DNA from: Comamonas halotolerans
Lineage (GTDB): Bacteria > Pseudomonadota > Gammaproteobacteria > Burkholderiales > Burkholderiaceae_C
Reading direction: 5' to 3'
Assembly (NCBI RefSeq): GCF_030162935.1
Contig: NZ_JASAUZ010000056.1
Coordinates: 152,614 to 216,613 of the forward strand
DNA length: 64,000 bases
This document shows positions 18,854-26,986 of the stretch, piece after piece. Both the position numbers and the translations under genes were made by a program. The notes under the pieces are model-generated. The model was given only the letters and a program-made list of their open reading frames with translations, searched no databases and was not told where the DNA came from. Position 1 is the stretch's first letter; each line of letters opens with the position of its first letter.

Positions 18854-19624
18854 TCAAAAGTTCGGCGCTTCCACCCCGCCATCCACGCCCAGCACCTTGC
18901 CTGTCACCCAGCTTGCGGCTGAGGATGCCAGATACAGCACAGCAGCAGCCACATCTTCAGGCCTGCCAAGACGTGCGAGCGGTGTGGTTTTTTCCATGCG
19001 CGTTGTGCGCTCTGGTGTCAAAAATGGCGCCAGCGCATCCGTCATGATGGTGCCCGGCTCCACTGCATTCACACGTATGTTCGGGCCATAGTCCTGCGCC
19101 AGACAACGTGTCAACTGGTTGAGTGCTGCCTTTGCAGCCCCGTAGGCACTGAAGTTTTTTTGCGCATAACGCGCAGCCGTGGATGAAATGTTGACCACTG
19201 CGCCACCACCTGCTGCCTGCATGGCAGGTGCCGCTTTTTGCACCAGGGTATACGCGGGCACCACGTTGAAGGCCAGAACATCGCCCAGCGCCGCACCATT
19301 GACCGTGCGCGGATCATTGGGCCCACCACCTCCCACATTGTTAACCACGATGTGCACTGCCCCCAGCTGCGCCACTGTCTGGACAATGAGCTGCTCCAGA
19401 TCCTGCTCCTGGCACACATCGCCTTGCACTGCAATGGCCTGCCGCCCCAGCGCTTCAATCTCTGCCTGCACCAAGGCCAAATCCTGGGCGGTACGCGCAA
19501 ACAAGGCCACATCGGCCCCTGCTTGCGCCAGCATCAGCGCGCAGGCTCGACCAATGCCTTTTCCAGCCCCGGTCACCACAGCGACCTTGCCTTCAAGTGA
19601 AAACTGACGGAAAACATTCTGCAT
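18854..19624 (-). CDS. SDR similar to 7alpha-hydroxysteroid dehydrogenase (HdhA)
   Basis: The 256-aa product has TGAGKGIG, NNVGGGGP, a serine in SSTAAR, the YGAAK pair and a C-terminal AASWVTG segment. The GGGGP block, the TDAL-x6-TPE region and AASW(V)xG closely recall E. coli HdhA, the 7alpha-hydroxysteroid dehydrogenase, as I remember it. It lies downstream of an aldehyde dehydrogenase in the same orientation, separated by 155 bp. Oxidation of a bile acid 7alpha-hydroxyl is the favoured but untested role. It converges with the flavin reductase gene on the left; no clear terminator is visible in the 150-bp gap. Confidence 0.8.
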   Translation of the reverse strand: MQNVFRQFSLEGKVAVVTGAGKGIGRACALMLAQAGADVALFARTAQDLALVQAEIEALGRQAIAVQGDVCQEQDLEQLIVQTVAQLGAVHIVVNNVGGGGPNDPRTVNGAALGDVLAFNVVPAYTLVQKAAPAMQAAGGGAVVNISSTAARYAQKNFSAYGAAKAALNQLTRCLAQDYGPNIRVNAVEPGTIMTDALAPFLTPERTTRMEKTTPLARLGRPEDVAAAVLYLASSAASWVTGKVLGVDGGVEAPNF

Positions 19625-19779
19625 TCAGACACCCCTCATGAATGCCGCGCTCTACTGGCGCAGCTTCGGATCGTCATAGTGACCGTGCCCAGCCTGTAGC
19701 AGGCACACTCAATGGTTTCTTCCCATACAGCCGCAGGCCTGGGCCAGCATCGGGCAGCATCGGGCAAAAAGAGGCCCAT

Positions 19780-21201
19780 TCAGGGCGTGACTGCAGCACG
19801 CAAAGTGGGTAGCAAATGCTCGCCATAGGGTGGAAGCATCCCCCATTCCCGGCGTGGATCATGGTTGCCAGCGCGATAGACCGATCGTGCATGGCTGAAC
19901 TCCAGAAAACCCTCGTGCCCATGGTAATGGCCCATTCCGGAAGCCCCGATGCCACCAAAAGGCGCATCCTCCAAGGCCGGATGCATGACCACGTCATTGA
20001 CGGACACCCCCCCCGACAGGGTGTGGTCCAGCACCCAGTTCAGCTCGGCCTCATCGCTGCCAAAGTAGTACAGTGCAAGTGGTCGCTCACCTGCGTTGAT
20101 CTCGGCCACGGCATCGGCCATCTGCGAGAACGTGCGCAGCACCATGGCTGGACCAAAAATTTCGTGCTGCGAAATCAGTGCCTCCTGCGGTGGGTTGACA
20201 ACCAGAGACAGGGGCAAGCGACGATCTTCCCCATCACTGCGAGCTGTTTCCACCACACGCACTCCGCGCTGCTGAGCATCCTGCACATAGCTTTGAAGCC
20301 GCTCCAGGTGGCGCGCATTGACCACGGGGGTGACATCCGGATTGCCGGCAATGCTCGGGTACATCTGCCGGTAGTGCTGCACCAGCTGCTCCATCAAGGC
20401 TTCAAGCTGCGTTTCGTGCACCCAGACGGTATCAGGGGAGACACACAGCTGGCCAGAGTTCAGCGCCTTGCCCACTGCAATGCGCTCTGCTGCATTGGCG
20501 ATGTCTGCAGTCTCGCTGACCAGCGCGGGCGACTTTCCACCAAGCTCCAGCGTCACTGGAACCAGATTTTGAGCGGCAGCCGCCATGATGGACCGGCCTA
20601 CAGCCGTTGAACCCGTGAACACCAGATGATCCCAGGGCTGCTGGGCAAAGGCCTGGGCCACATCCACGCCTCCCTGCACCACTGTCAGCACCTGCGGATC
20701 AAAGCTTTGCGCAATCGCCTGCGCCAGCACCTGTGCCGTGCGTGGCGCAATTTCGGAAGGTTTGAGCACCGCACGATTGCCGGCAGCGAACGCACAGGCC
20801 AGCGGTGACAGCAGTGTGAAGACGGGCGCATTCCATGTCCCTATGATGCCTATCACCCCCTTGGGCTGGTATTTCACCCAGGCAGTTGCACCAAACATGT
20901 CAAATGGCTTGACGCTGGGGCGCTCTGAGTCATCCATCCACTGCTTCACATGATCACGGGCATGCTTGAGTGAGGCCAGTGAGCCCAGCACGTCATTGCT
21001 CAAAGAGAAAACAGGATGGCGCCCCCCAAAATCCTCCTCCATGGCTTGACACAAAGCATTCTGGTGCTCAACCAGCAAATCAATCAGCTGCTGCAAGCGT
21101 TGCACACGCACTTCGGCACTGACTCGACCTTCTTGCACAAAAGCACTTTTTTGCGCCTGCAGCACTTGGGCTATTGGCAATACCGGGGCACTTTGCGTCA
21201 T
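19780..21201 (-). CDS. NAD(P)-dependent aldehyde dehydrogenase
   Basis: The 473-aa product carries all ALDH residues: Asn124 (TWNAP), FTGST at 195-199, Glu219 (LELGGKSP) and nucleophile Cys253 (GQLC). It belongs to the shorter, coniferyl-aldehyde-type group with a hydrophobic C-terminus. The start at 21201 follows AAAGGAG. The regulon dyad at 21269-21286 is 76 bp upstream. Cholate side-chain degradation in proteobacteria passes through a C22 aldehyde that is oxidised by a dedicated dehydrogenase, so this is a good candidate. Confidence 0.85.
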   Translation of the reverse strand: MTQSAPVLPIAQVLQAQKSAFVQEGRVSAEVRVQRLQQLIDLLVEHQNALCQAMEEDFGGRHPVFSLSNDVLGSLASLKHARDHVKQWMDDSERPSVKPFDMFGATAWVKYQPKGVIGIIGTWNAPVFTLLSPLACAFAAGNRAVLKPSEIAPRTAQVLAQAIAQSFDPQVLTVVQGGVDVAQAFAQQPWDHLVFTGSTAVGRSIMAAAAQNLVPVTLELGGKSPALVSETADIANAAERIAVGKALNSGQLCVSPDTVWVHETQLEALMEQLVQHYRQMYPSIAGNPDVTPVVNARHLERLQSYVQDAQQRGVRVVETARSDGEDRRLPLSLVVNPPQEALISQHEIFGPAMVLRTFSQMADAVAEINAGERPLALYYFGSDEAELNWVLDHTLSGGVSVNDVVMHPALEDAPFGGIGASGMGHYHGHEGFLEFSHARSVYRAGNHDPRREWGMLPPYGEHLLPTLRAAVTP

Positions 21202-21268
21202 TTTTGTCTCCTTTAAGGGCTGTTTTATGTCTTAAGCCCCCATGCTCGTGCCTCAGGATTACCCGGGC

Positions 21269-21286
21269 TTCGTCCAAAGAGACGAT
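21269..21286. promoter_or_regulatory. Steroid-regulon dyad, site 3 (divergent)
   Basis: TTCGTCC-AAAG-AGACGAT, 12 of 14 positions. It lies between the ALDH gene (minus, 76 bp to its ATG) and the MFS transporter (plus, 43 bp from dyad centre to ATG). Confidence 0.65.
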
Positions 21287-21294
21287 GGCGCGCA

Positions 21295-21316
21295 TGCATC
21301 GTCGCCGCACGATGCA
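21295..21316. repeat. Perfect 8-bp inverted repeat abutting an MFS start codon
   Basis: TGCATCGT-N6-ACGATGCA ends four bases before the ATG at 21320. It occupies the place where a Shine-Dalgarno sequence should be, and none is visible. It shares the ATCGT/ACGAT cores of the regulon dyad but with 6 instead of 8 bases between them. It may be a second binding site or an RNA hairpin affecting initiation. Confidence 0.6.
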
Positions 21317-21319
21317 TTC

Positions 21320-22660
21320 ATGCATACACCAACCACGTCACCCCCCCAGGTCAACTGGCGCACGCATCTAAGCCTTGCCTTGCTGGCTCTGGTCTATATC
21401 TTTTCGTTCATTGATCGGCAGGTTCTTTCCATTTTGATGGAACCCATCAAGCAAGAGTTCGGGGCCACAGACACCGAGATGGGGCTGCTGTCCGGCCTTG
21501 CATTCGGCCTTCTTTATGCAGTTCTGGGTATTCCCGTAGGCCGTTTGGCCGATAAGTACAACCGCCGCAACATTGTGGCTATTTGCTGCGGCATCTGGAG
21601 TCTGGCCACCATGGCATGCGGCTTTGCCACGCAATACTGGCACATGCTGGTCGCTCGCATGAGTGTGGCCATCGGTGAAGCGGGCGGCATGGCCCCTTCC
21701 ATCTCCGCCGTCTCGGACTTGTACCCGCCCAAAATGCGCTCTTTCGCCATCAGCCTGTTCATGATGGGCCCCAACCTGGGCACCCTGCTCGGCCTCGTGC
21801 TCGGAGGCGTGGTTGCCCAATATTTCGGCTGGCGGGCAGTCTTTCTGTTCTTCGGTATCCCGGGCGTCATCCTCAGCGTGATTGTTTACTTCGTGGTCAA
21901 AGAGCCTGTACGTGGTGGATTTGAGCCTGAGAAATCTCCCGCCAGCTCAACCAGCACTCCCGTGATCCCCAAGGAATCCATGTTCCGTCAGGTACTGCGT
22001 CTACTGGCCATGAAGCCCCTGCGCAATGTGTGTCTGGCCGGTGGCATTGCAGGCATTGCAGGCTATGGCTACGGAGTCTGGGCACCCAGCTTTTTCATTC
22101 GCACCCACCAGATGTCGATTGCCGAAGCAGGCTTGGTGTTTGGTCTGTCCAGCGGTTTGGGCGCAGTCTTTGGCGCCATGTTCTGCGGCTGGCTCTCCGA
22201 CAGACTCACCCAACGCGACGCCCGCTGGCAGCTGGGCCTGGCAGCGCTTGGCACTGCCTGCGCCGTACCGGCAGGCATTGCCCTGTTCTCATGGCCTGCG
22301 AGTGACTTCTGGATGCTTGGCAGCATTAAAGTGCCCCATGCCATGGGCTTTGCCCTGGTGTTTGGTTTCTTTGCCAGCTGGTTTGCCACCTTGTCGTACA
22401 GCGCGATCAGCCAGATGGTGATGGCTTCCGAGCGCAGCGTGGCAGCAGCCTTGCTCAACTTGTTCATGACACTGCTGGGCGTGGGCCTGGGCCCACTGAT
22501 CACAGGCGCCCTGAGTGACCACTTCACCGCCATCAATGGCTCAGACGGGCTGCGCTACGCGCTGATTGCCGTGGTCACTTTGCTGAGCTTCACCGTGGTG
22601 CTGTTTGCGCTGGCCATCAACCCTTACAAACAACGCCTGCTGCAGTTACGGCAGGCCTGA
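21320..22660 (+). CDS. MFS transporter, Spinster-like
   Basis: I chose the ATG at 21320 because longer frames would place two palindromes inside the coding region. The 446-aa product has twelve predicted hydrophobic segments and the MFS loop motif GRLADKYNRR after the second helix. The FIDRQVLSILMEPIKQEF opening is usual for proteobacterial Spinster-type carriers found in aromatic and steroid clusters. Uptake or export of steroid or bile acid is inferred from its operon with an SDR and kshA. It ends 24 bp before the SDR. Confidence 0.85.
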   Translation: MHTPTTSPPQVNWRTHLSLALLALVYIFSFIDRQVLSILMEPIKQEFGATDTEMGLLSGLAFGLLYAVLGIPVGRLADKYNRRNIVAICCGIWSLATMACGFATQYWHMLVARMSVAIGEAGGMAPSISAVSDLYPPKMRSFAISLFMMGPNLGTLLGLVLGGVVAQYFGWRAVFLFFGIPGVILSVIVYFVVKEPVRGGFEPEKSPASSTSTPVIPKESMFRQVLRLLAMKPLRNVCLAGGIAGIAGYGYGVWAPSFFIRTHQMSIAEAGLVFGLSSGLGAVFGAMFCGWLSDRLTQRDARWQLGLAALGTACAVPAGIALFSWPASDFWMLGSIKVPHAMGFALVFGFFASWFATLSYSAISQMVMASERSVAAALLNLFMTLLGVGLGPLITGALSDHFTAINGSDGLRYALIAVVTLLSFTVVLFALAINPYKQRLLQLRQA

Positions 22661-22683
22661 ATACTGACCTGGGAATATCCACA

Positions 22684-23520
22684 ATGACTCAAGCTGTTGT
22701 TTTAATTACTGGCGCAAGCCGAGGCATCGGCGCTGCGACTGCCATTCACTTTGCCCAGCAAGGATGGCGTGTGGCCATTACGGCGCGCACGCTCACCGAA
22801 GGGGCCCAGCTCGACAACCAACTGCGCCTGCCCAATGGGCAGCTGCTGTCTGGCAGCCTGACGTCCACTGCGGCAGCCATTGAAGCGCAGGGGGGACAGG
22901 TGTTCGCGCACACCATGGACCTGATGGACATGCCATCTCTGGATGCAGCCGTTGACGCTGTCATGGAGCACTACGGGCGCATCGATATCCTGATCAATAA
23001 CGCTGTTTATCAGAACCGTGAGGTCAACGACCTGCTGCCTGCACTGACCATTAACTCCCTGCAACGCGCCATGCAAGGCAACGTGATGGCGCCATTCCAC
23101 CTGGCTCAACGCGTTTTGCCCTTCATGGTCCAGCAAGGCAGCGGTCGCATCATCAATGTGTGCTCGGGTGCTGGACAGTACAACCCGCCCGTGCCTGCAG
23201 ATCAGGGGGGTTGGGGCTTTGCCTATGGTGCATCCAAAGCCGCTATTGCACGGCTGGCTGGATGCATCAACACGGAATACAAAGCGCACGACATCAGGTC
23301 TTTCAGCGTAAACCCGGGCGTGGTCACCACTGAAGCCGTCAAGGCCACCTTGGGTGACGACGGAGTATTGGCGCAGCGTTACGGCGCCTCCACCCCCCAG
23401 GAGATTGCGGCCACGCTCTTCTGGCTCGCGACGGAACAAGCGGCCCTGCCTTTGGCCAAATCTCCGTCCATGATTGATCTGCAGACACTGTACAAAGAGC
23501 GATTAGCCGCTGCAGTCTGA
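22684..23520 (+). CDS. SDR family oxidoreductase
   Basis: The 278-aa product has TGASRGIG near the N-terminus, NNAV, a serine in VCSGAG and the YGASK pair. Compared with typical SDRs it has an insertion around residues 45-60 and another near 160. It lies between the MFS gene and kshA. The substrate is unknown; a steroid hydroxyl or ketone is likely from context. Confidence 0.8.
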   Translation: MTQAVVLITGASRGIGAATAIHFAQQGWRVAITARTLTEGAQLDNQLRLPNGQLLSGSLTSTAAAIEAQGGQVFAHTMDLMDMPSLDAAVDAVMEHYGRIDILINNAVYQNREVNDLLPALTINSLQRAMQGNVMAPFHLAQRVLPFMVQQGSGRIINVCSGAGQYNPPVPADQGGWGFAYGASKAAIARLAGCINTEYKAHDIRSFSVNPGVVTTEAVKATLGDDGVLAQRYGASTPQEIAATLFWLATEQAALPLAKSPSMIDLQTLYKERLAAAV

Positions 23521-23565
23521 ACCACCCAGGCGCAGGATTTGCGCAATATCAAACCTTGCCTGCAA

Positions 23566-23583
23566 CTCGTCCAAACAGAGTAT
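23566..23583. promoter_or_regulatory. Steroid-regulon dyad, site 4 (weak)
   Basis: CTCGTCC-AAAC-AGAGTAT, 10 of 14 positions. Its centre is about 71 bp upstream of the kshA start, the same distance seen for the stronger sites. Confidence 0.4.
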
Positions 23584-23645
23584 GCATACAAGCTGCGCCT
23601 CTTGGAAGATGCTTCATCCACAACAAGATCTGGAGACTCCACGCC

Positions 23646-24758
23646 ATGGCAACTACCAAGGACTATCGCATTGGCGAATACACCTTCCCCCGCGGCTGGT
23701 TCATGATTTCTGAAACCAAGGCGCTCGACACACACAAGCCCGTGGCCGTGCGTTTTTTTGGCCAGGATTTTGCGCTCTACCGTGGCCGTGAAAGCGGCAA
23801 GGTTGTGTTGCTTGATGCCTACTGCCCCCACATGAAGACCCATCTCGGCGCCCCCAACAGCACCAGCTATGTGGTGATTGACGGCGGTGGCAGCAATGTG
23901 GATGGCGACGGAATTCGCTGCCCCTACCATGGCTGGCGCTTTGGTGCAGATGGCAAATGCAACGACATTCCCTACCATGATGGCCCCATTCCCGCTGCGG
24001 CGGCCGTCAAGAGCTGGAAAGTTCAAGAACGCTACGGTGCTGTCTGGGTCTGGTATGACCCTGAAGGCGGTGAACCCGACTATGAACTGCCGCACTTTGC
24101 AGACTGGGACGACGAGACCTTTGTCAACGGCAGCTGGGATTACCTGGGCGAGCTCAACCAGCATCCGCAGGAGGTGGTCGACAATATTGCCGACTACGGT
24201 CACCTCAGCCCCATTCATGGCTCGACCGTGATGCGCTTTGAAAACGTATTCCAGGGCCACAATGCCATCCAGCGCCAATGCGGTGGTCACCGTACGCTGG
24301 TGGGCGAAGGCGGTGCCAGCAGCGAGCTGCACACCGACACCTGGTATCACGGCCCTGCCATTCTGGTGGCCAAGACCACCGGCATGTTCAATGCGTTCAT
24401 GATGATCATGCACACCCCTGTGGATGACGGCAAGATCAAGGTATGGCACAACCTGCTGGTACAAACCTCACACCGCGGCAAACCGACCAAGGCCGACGAG
24501 ATCGCGGCCAAACAGTTCCAGGAAGCCAGCCGTTTGGCATTTGAGCAGGACTTTGAAGTCTGGTCGCAAAAAGCGCCCTGCCTCAACCCCTTGTTCATCC
24601 CCAGTGATGGTGCTTTCCTGAAAGCCCGCATCTGGTACAAGCAGTTCTACAACCCTCGTGCCAAGACGCAGGACTATCTGGATCAGTGCGAAGGCAAATA
24701 CGTGCCTCGCGGTATGGTGCCCTACACTGCCGACGACCAGGAGCCAGCAACGGCTTGA
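23646..24758 (+). CDS. kshA: 3-ketosteroid 9alpha-hydroxylase oxygenase component
   Basis: The ATG at 23646 follows GGAG by ten bases and gives 370 aa. The Rieske cluster ligands are Cys60, His62, Cys92 and His95. The non-haem iron histidines are His186 and His191 (ADYGHLSPIH), and the C-terminal half resembles KshA. KshA hydroxylates C-9 of androstadienedione, which with 1,2-dehydrogenation opens ring B. The reductase KshB is not in this window. The Rieske loop is longer than usual, with 29 residues between His62 and Cys92 against about 15-17 in typical Rieske oxygenases, because of a glycine-rich insert. The gene ends at a strong terminator. Confidence 0.85.
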   Translation: MATTKDYRIGEYTFPRGWFMISETKALDTHKPVAVRFFGQDFALYRGRESGKVVLLDAYCPHMKTHLGAPNSTSYVVIDGGGSNVDGDGIRCPYHGWRFGADGKCNDIPYHDGPIPAAAAVKSWKVQERYGAVWVWYDPEGGEPDYELPHFADWDDETFVNGSWDYLGELNQHPQEVVDNIADYGHLSPIHGSTVMRFENVFQGHNAIQRQCGGHRTLVGEGGASSELHTDTWYHGPAILVAKTTGMFNAFMMIMHTPVDDGKIKVWHNLLVQTSHRGKPTKADEIAAKQFQEASRLAFEQDFEVWSQKAPCLNPLFIPSDGAFLKARIWYKQFYNPRAKTQDYLDQCEGKYVPRGMVPYTADDQEPATA

Positions 24759-24784
24759 TGATCCGATGCCATCTTGGCGACAAT

Positions 24785-24813
24785 AAAAAAGGCTCGTTGA
24801 ACGAGCCTTTTTT
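24785..24813. terminator. Bidirectional terminator
   Basis: GGCTCGT-TGA-ACGAGCC is flanked by A6 and T6. It ends kshA (plus) and the EthD-like gene (minus). Confidence 0.9.
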
Positions 24814-24842
24814 ATTGGGGCAGCGCCTCTGAATCAGCTATG

Positions 24843-25538
24843 TCATGAACGGCTGTGTGTTACCTGTGTCAAAACAAAAATCGCATCACCGCGGCCATGT
24901 TCACCATCCAAAGGGATTGCAGCCAGGCACTGGGCCGCAGCCCGGGCCTGCTTCAGGCCTTCGAACCACCACTCCACCACAAAGAGAAAACCATGCTCTG
25001 CCGGACCTGGTTCCTGCACGGTATTGCAGACCACACGACAAGCGTGCGCTAAAGCATCTGCACTCCAGGCTTGAGGCAATGACTGCGGAGCCTGCGCCGC
25101 AGCAGTCCAAGCGCTGCTGCGCTGGAGAAACCCCAGCAGAATCACTTGCCCATTCTGTGGTCGAACCCCGCCCATCCGCTCTGTGTGTAATACATGCTCC
25201 TGGCATACCAAGGCACAGTTGCGTACATAGTCTGCAAACACCCGGGGTTCATCGGGCCGCATGATGCGCAATGTCTCCGGGTCATCCCAGATCAGCGTGC
25301 CAGATGCCTGATCGGCCAGCACCATCAGATTCACGCCATCGTGGCTCTCAGACAGCAGCGGCGCCTTGGCATGCAATACACGCGAACACTGCGCAACTGC
25401 ATGCACCCTCTGACCTACATTGCGGCATTGCCGGCCCAGTGCCGAGTGCTCACGCCAAGCCTGCGCAAACTCCTGTGCCGCCAACTTCGGGTTGCGACGC
25501 GCCAAGTAGATCATTTTCCAGACAGGGTTGTGCTGCAT
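24843..25538 (-). CDS. EthD-like dimeric alpha/beta-barrel protein
   Basis: The start at 25538 follows GAGG by nine bases and gives 231 aa; upstream ATG and TTG codons are less well placed. The opening MIYLARRNPKL-x5-FAQAWREHSALG resembles EthD-type ferredoxin-like domains, and the C-terminal half (from about residue 110) looks like a second, degenerate copy. Function is unknown; such proteins are often accessory in steroid or ether catabolism. It is the last gene after the MFS transporter, 11 bp from it. Confidence 0.6.
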   Translation of the reverse strand: MQHNPVWKMIYLARRNPKLAAQEFAQAWREHSALGRQCRNVGQRVHAVAQCSRVLHAKAPLLSESHDGVNLMVLADQASGTLIWDDPETLRIMRPDEPRVFADYVRNCALVCQEHVLHTERMGGVRPQNGQVILLGFLQRSSAWTAAAQAPQSLPQAWSADALAHACRVVCNTVQEPGPAEHGFLFVVEWWFEGLKQARAAAQCLAAIPLDGEHGRGDAIFVLTQVTHSRS

Positions 25539-25549
25539 ACATTCCATCC

Positions 25550-26857
25550 TCAAAGGGCTGCCGCTGCTGGCGGGGTGCCATGGATCTGCCTATGTGCCTC
25601 GGGGTAATGCGCCAAGGCGCGGCCGAAGGCCAAAAAGCTGGGCAGCATCATGCACATCATGAGCACCAAGGCGCCTCGCAGCCCCTGGCCCTGCGTCAAT
25701 GGGTTCAGAACATCGCTCAACCAGCCTGCCGCAATCGGCCCTACTCCATTGCCCAGCAGCGCTCCCGCCATCAGCACCATGGCACTGGCTGTCGCCCTGC
25801 GCTGCGCGGGTACCACCAGACTTAGCGCGGCATACGTCGCAGGTGCCCACCAAGCCGTGAAAAATGCATACACCAGCATGCAGGCAAGAGCTGCCCATAT
25901 CCAGTCATTGCTCAGACACAGATACGCCAGACCAGCAACCAGCGCCACGCCCACACCAATCAATGGAATGCGAATTTGCCAGCGCACATCCCGCTGCGCG
26001 CAGCGGTCCGTCAACCAGCCGGAAAAAAGGCTGCCAAGAACCGACAGCAACGCTGCCAGCGCCGACAGGCCACCCGCCTCTTTGAGCCCCAGATCAAAGC
26101 GTCGCACCAGCAGCGCCACATTCCAGGCACCAATCGACAGCCCTGCGAGCAATGCGCAGGCCGCCCCCACAATCAGCCAGCGCGTTACCGGCGCTGCCCA
26201 GATCAAAGCCGCTGCAGATTGCGAGGCAGCAGCACTGGCCGGACTGTCTTTGTGCGCACTGGCTGGCGCCATTGTCCGCACAGGCTCCTGGATAGAAAAG
26301 CGCAGCACCAGCGATAGCAGCAGCAAAGTGCCTCCGATGATGGCCAAGGTTGCCCGCCATCCCCACCAACTGGCAAACAGTGGCGCCAGCACCAAAGCCA
26401 AAAGCGCCCCCATGGTTGCGCCCACGCCAAACACGCTCATCACACGCGAGCGCTCAGACGGTGCATACAGGTCCGCCAGGATCGACATAGAGGCAGCGCC
26501 TCCACCTGCATCCGACAAAGCCGCGCCCGCGCGGGAAACCATCAGACCCAGGCTGCCTGTAGCCCATGCTCCCGAGATGGCGATGCACCCACCAATGCCC
26601 CTGGACCAGGCGATCAGGCGGCGTCGTTCGTAACGATCTGCCAGCCGCCCCATGGGCAAGCCCAAAATACCGAACGTGAGTGCAAAACCCAGCCCTGTGA
26701 TGAGACCGATTTGCAGATCTGAAAACCCGAACTCATGCTTGATGGGTTCCAGCAATACGGCCAAAACCTGCCTATCCATGAAAGTGATGGCAGACAAGGC
26801 CGTCAGCACGATCAGCACATAGCGGCGTGATGCCTGCGCGTCAGAGGTGTGGGTCAT
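25550..26857 (-). CDS. MFS transporter
   Basis: The ATG at 26857 gives 435 aa; an in-frame ATG at 26887 is the alternative, and neither has a good ribosome binding site. The protein has twelve hydrophobic segments and the MFS motif GRLADRYERRR. Its opening FMDRQVLAVLLEPIK closely parallels the transporter at 21320-22660, so the window carries two members of the same carrier family. A dyad lies at 26943-26960. The ligand is unknown but likely a steroid. Confidence 0.82.
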   Translation of the reverse strand: MTHTSDAQASRRYVLIVLTALSAITFMDRQVLAVLLEPIKHEFGFSDLQIGLITGLGFALTFGILGLPMGRLADRYERRRLIAWSRGIGGCIAISGAWATGSLGLMVSRAGAALSDAGGGAASMSILADLYAPSERSRVMSVFGVGATMGALLALVLAPLFASWWGWRATLAIIGGTLLLLSLVLRFSIQEPVRTMAPASAHKDSPASAAASQSAAALIWAAPVTRWLIVGAACALLAGLSIGAWNVALLVRRFDLGLKEAGGLSALAALLSVLGSLFSGWLTDRCAQRDVRWQIRIPLIGVGVALVAGLAYLCLSNDWIWAALACMLVYAFFTAWWAPATYAALSLVVPAQRRATASAMVLMAGALLGNGVGPIAAGWLSDVLNPLTQGQGLRGALVLMMCMMLPSFLAFGRALAHYPEAHRQIHGTPPAAAAL

Positions 26858-26942
26858 TGGTATTTCTATTGTTGAGCCCTCCTGCATGCCCGCTGCATGC
26901 GATGAGAGTCAGCACATCGTGATCGCAAGCGGCTGCGCCAAC

Positions 26943-26960
26943 ATCGTCCCAACAGACCAT
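26943..26960. promoter_or_regulatory. Steroid-regulon dyad, site 5
   Basis: ATCGTCC-CAAC-AGACCAT, 12 of 14 positions. It lies between the GMC oxidoreductase stop and the MFS gene, suggesting that the MFS-EthD pair has its own promoter. Confidence 0.55.
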
Positions 26961-26986
26961 GTGCACATGTAGTTGCACCTCTGTGC

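Noticed and set aside
19670..19686. ATCGTCA followed by a loose inverted half in front of the 7alpha-HSDH-like SDR
   Set aside because: The second half does not match and the spacing is off by one; this is probably chance.
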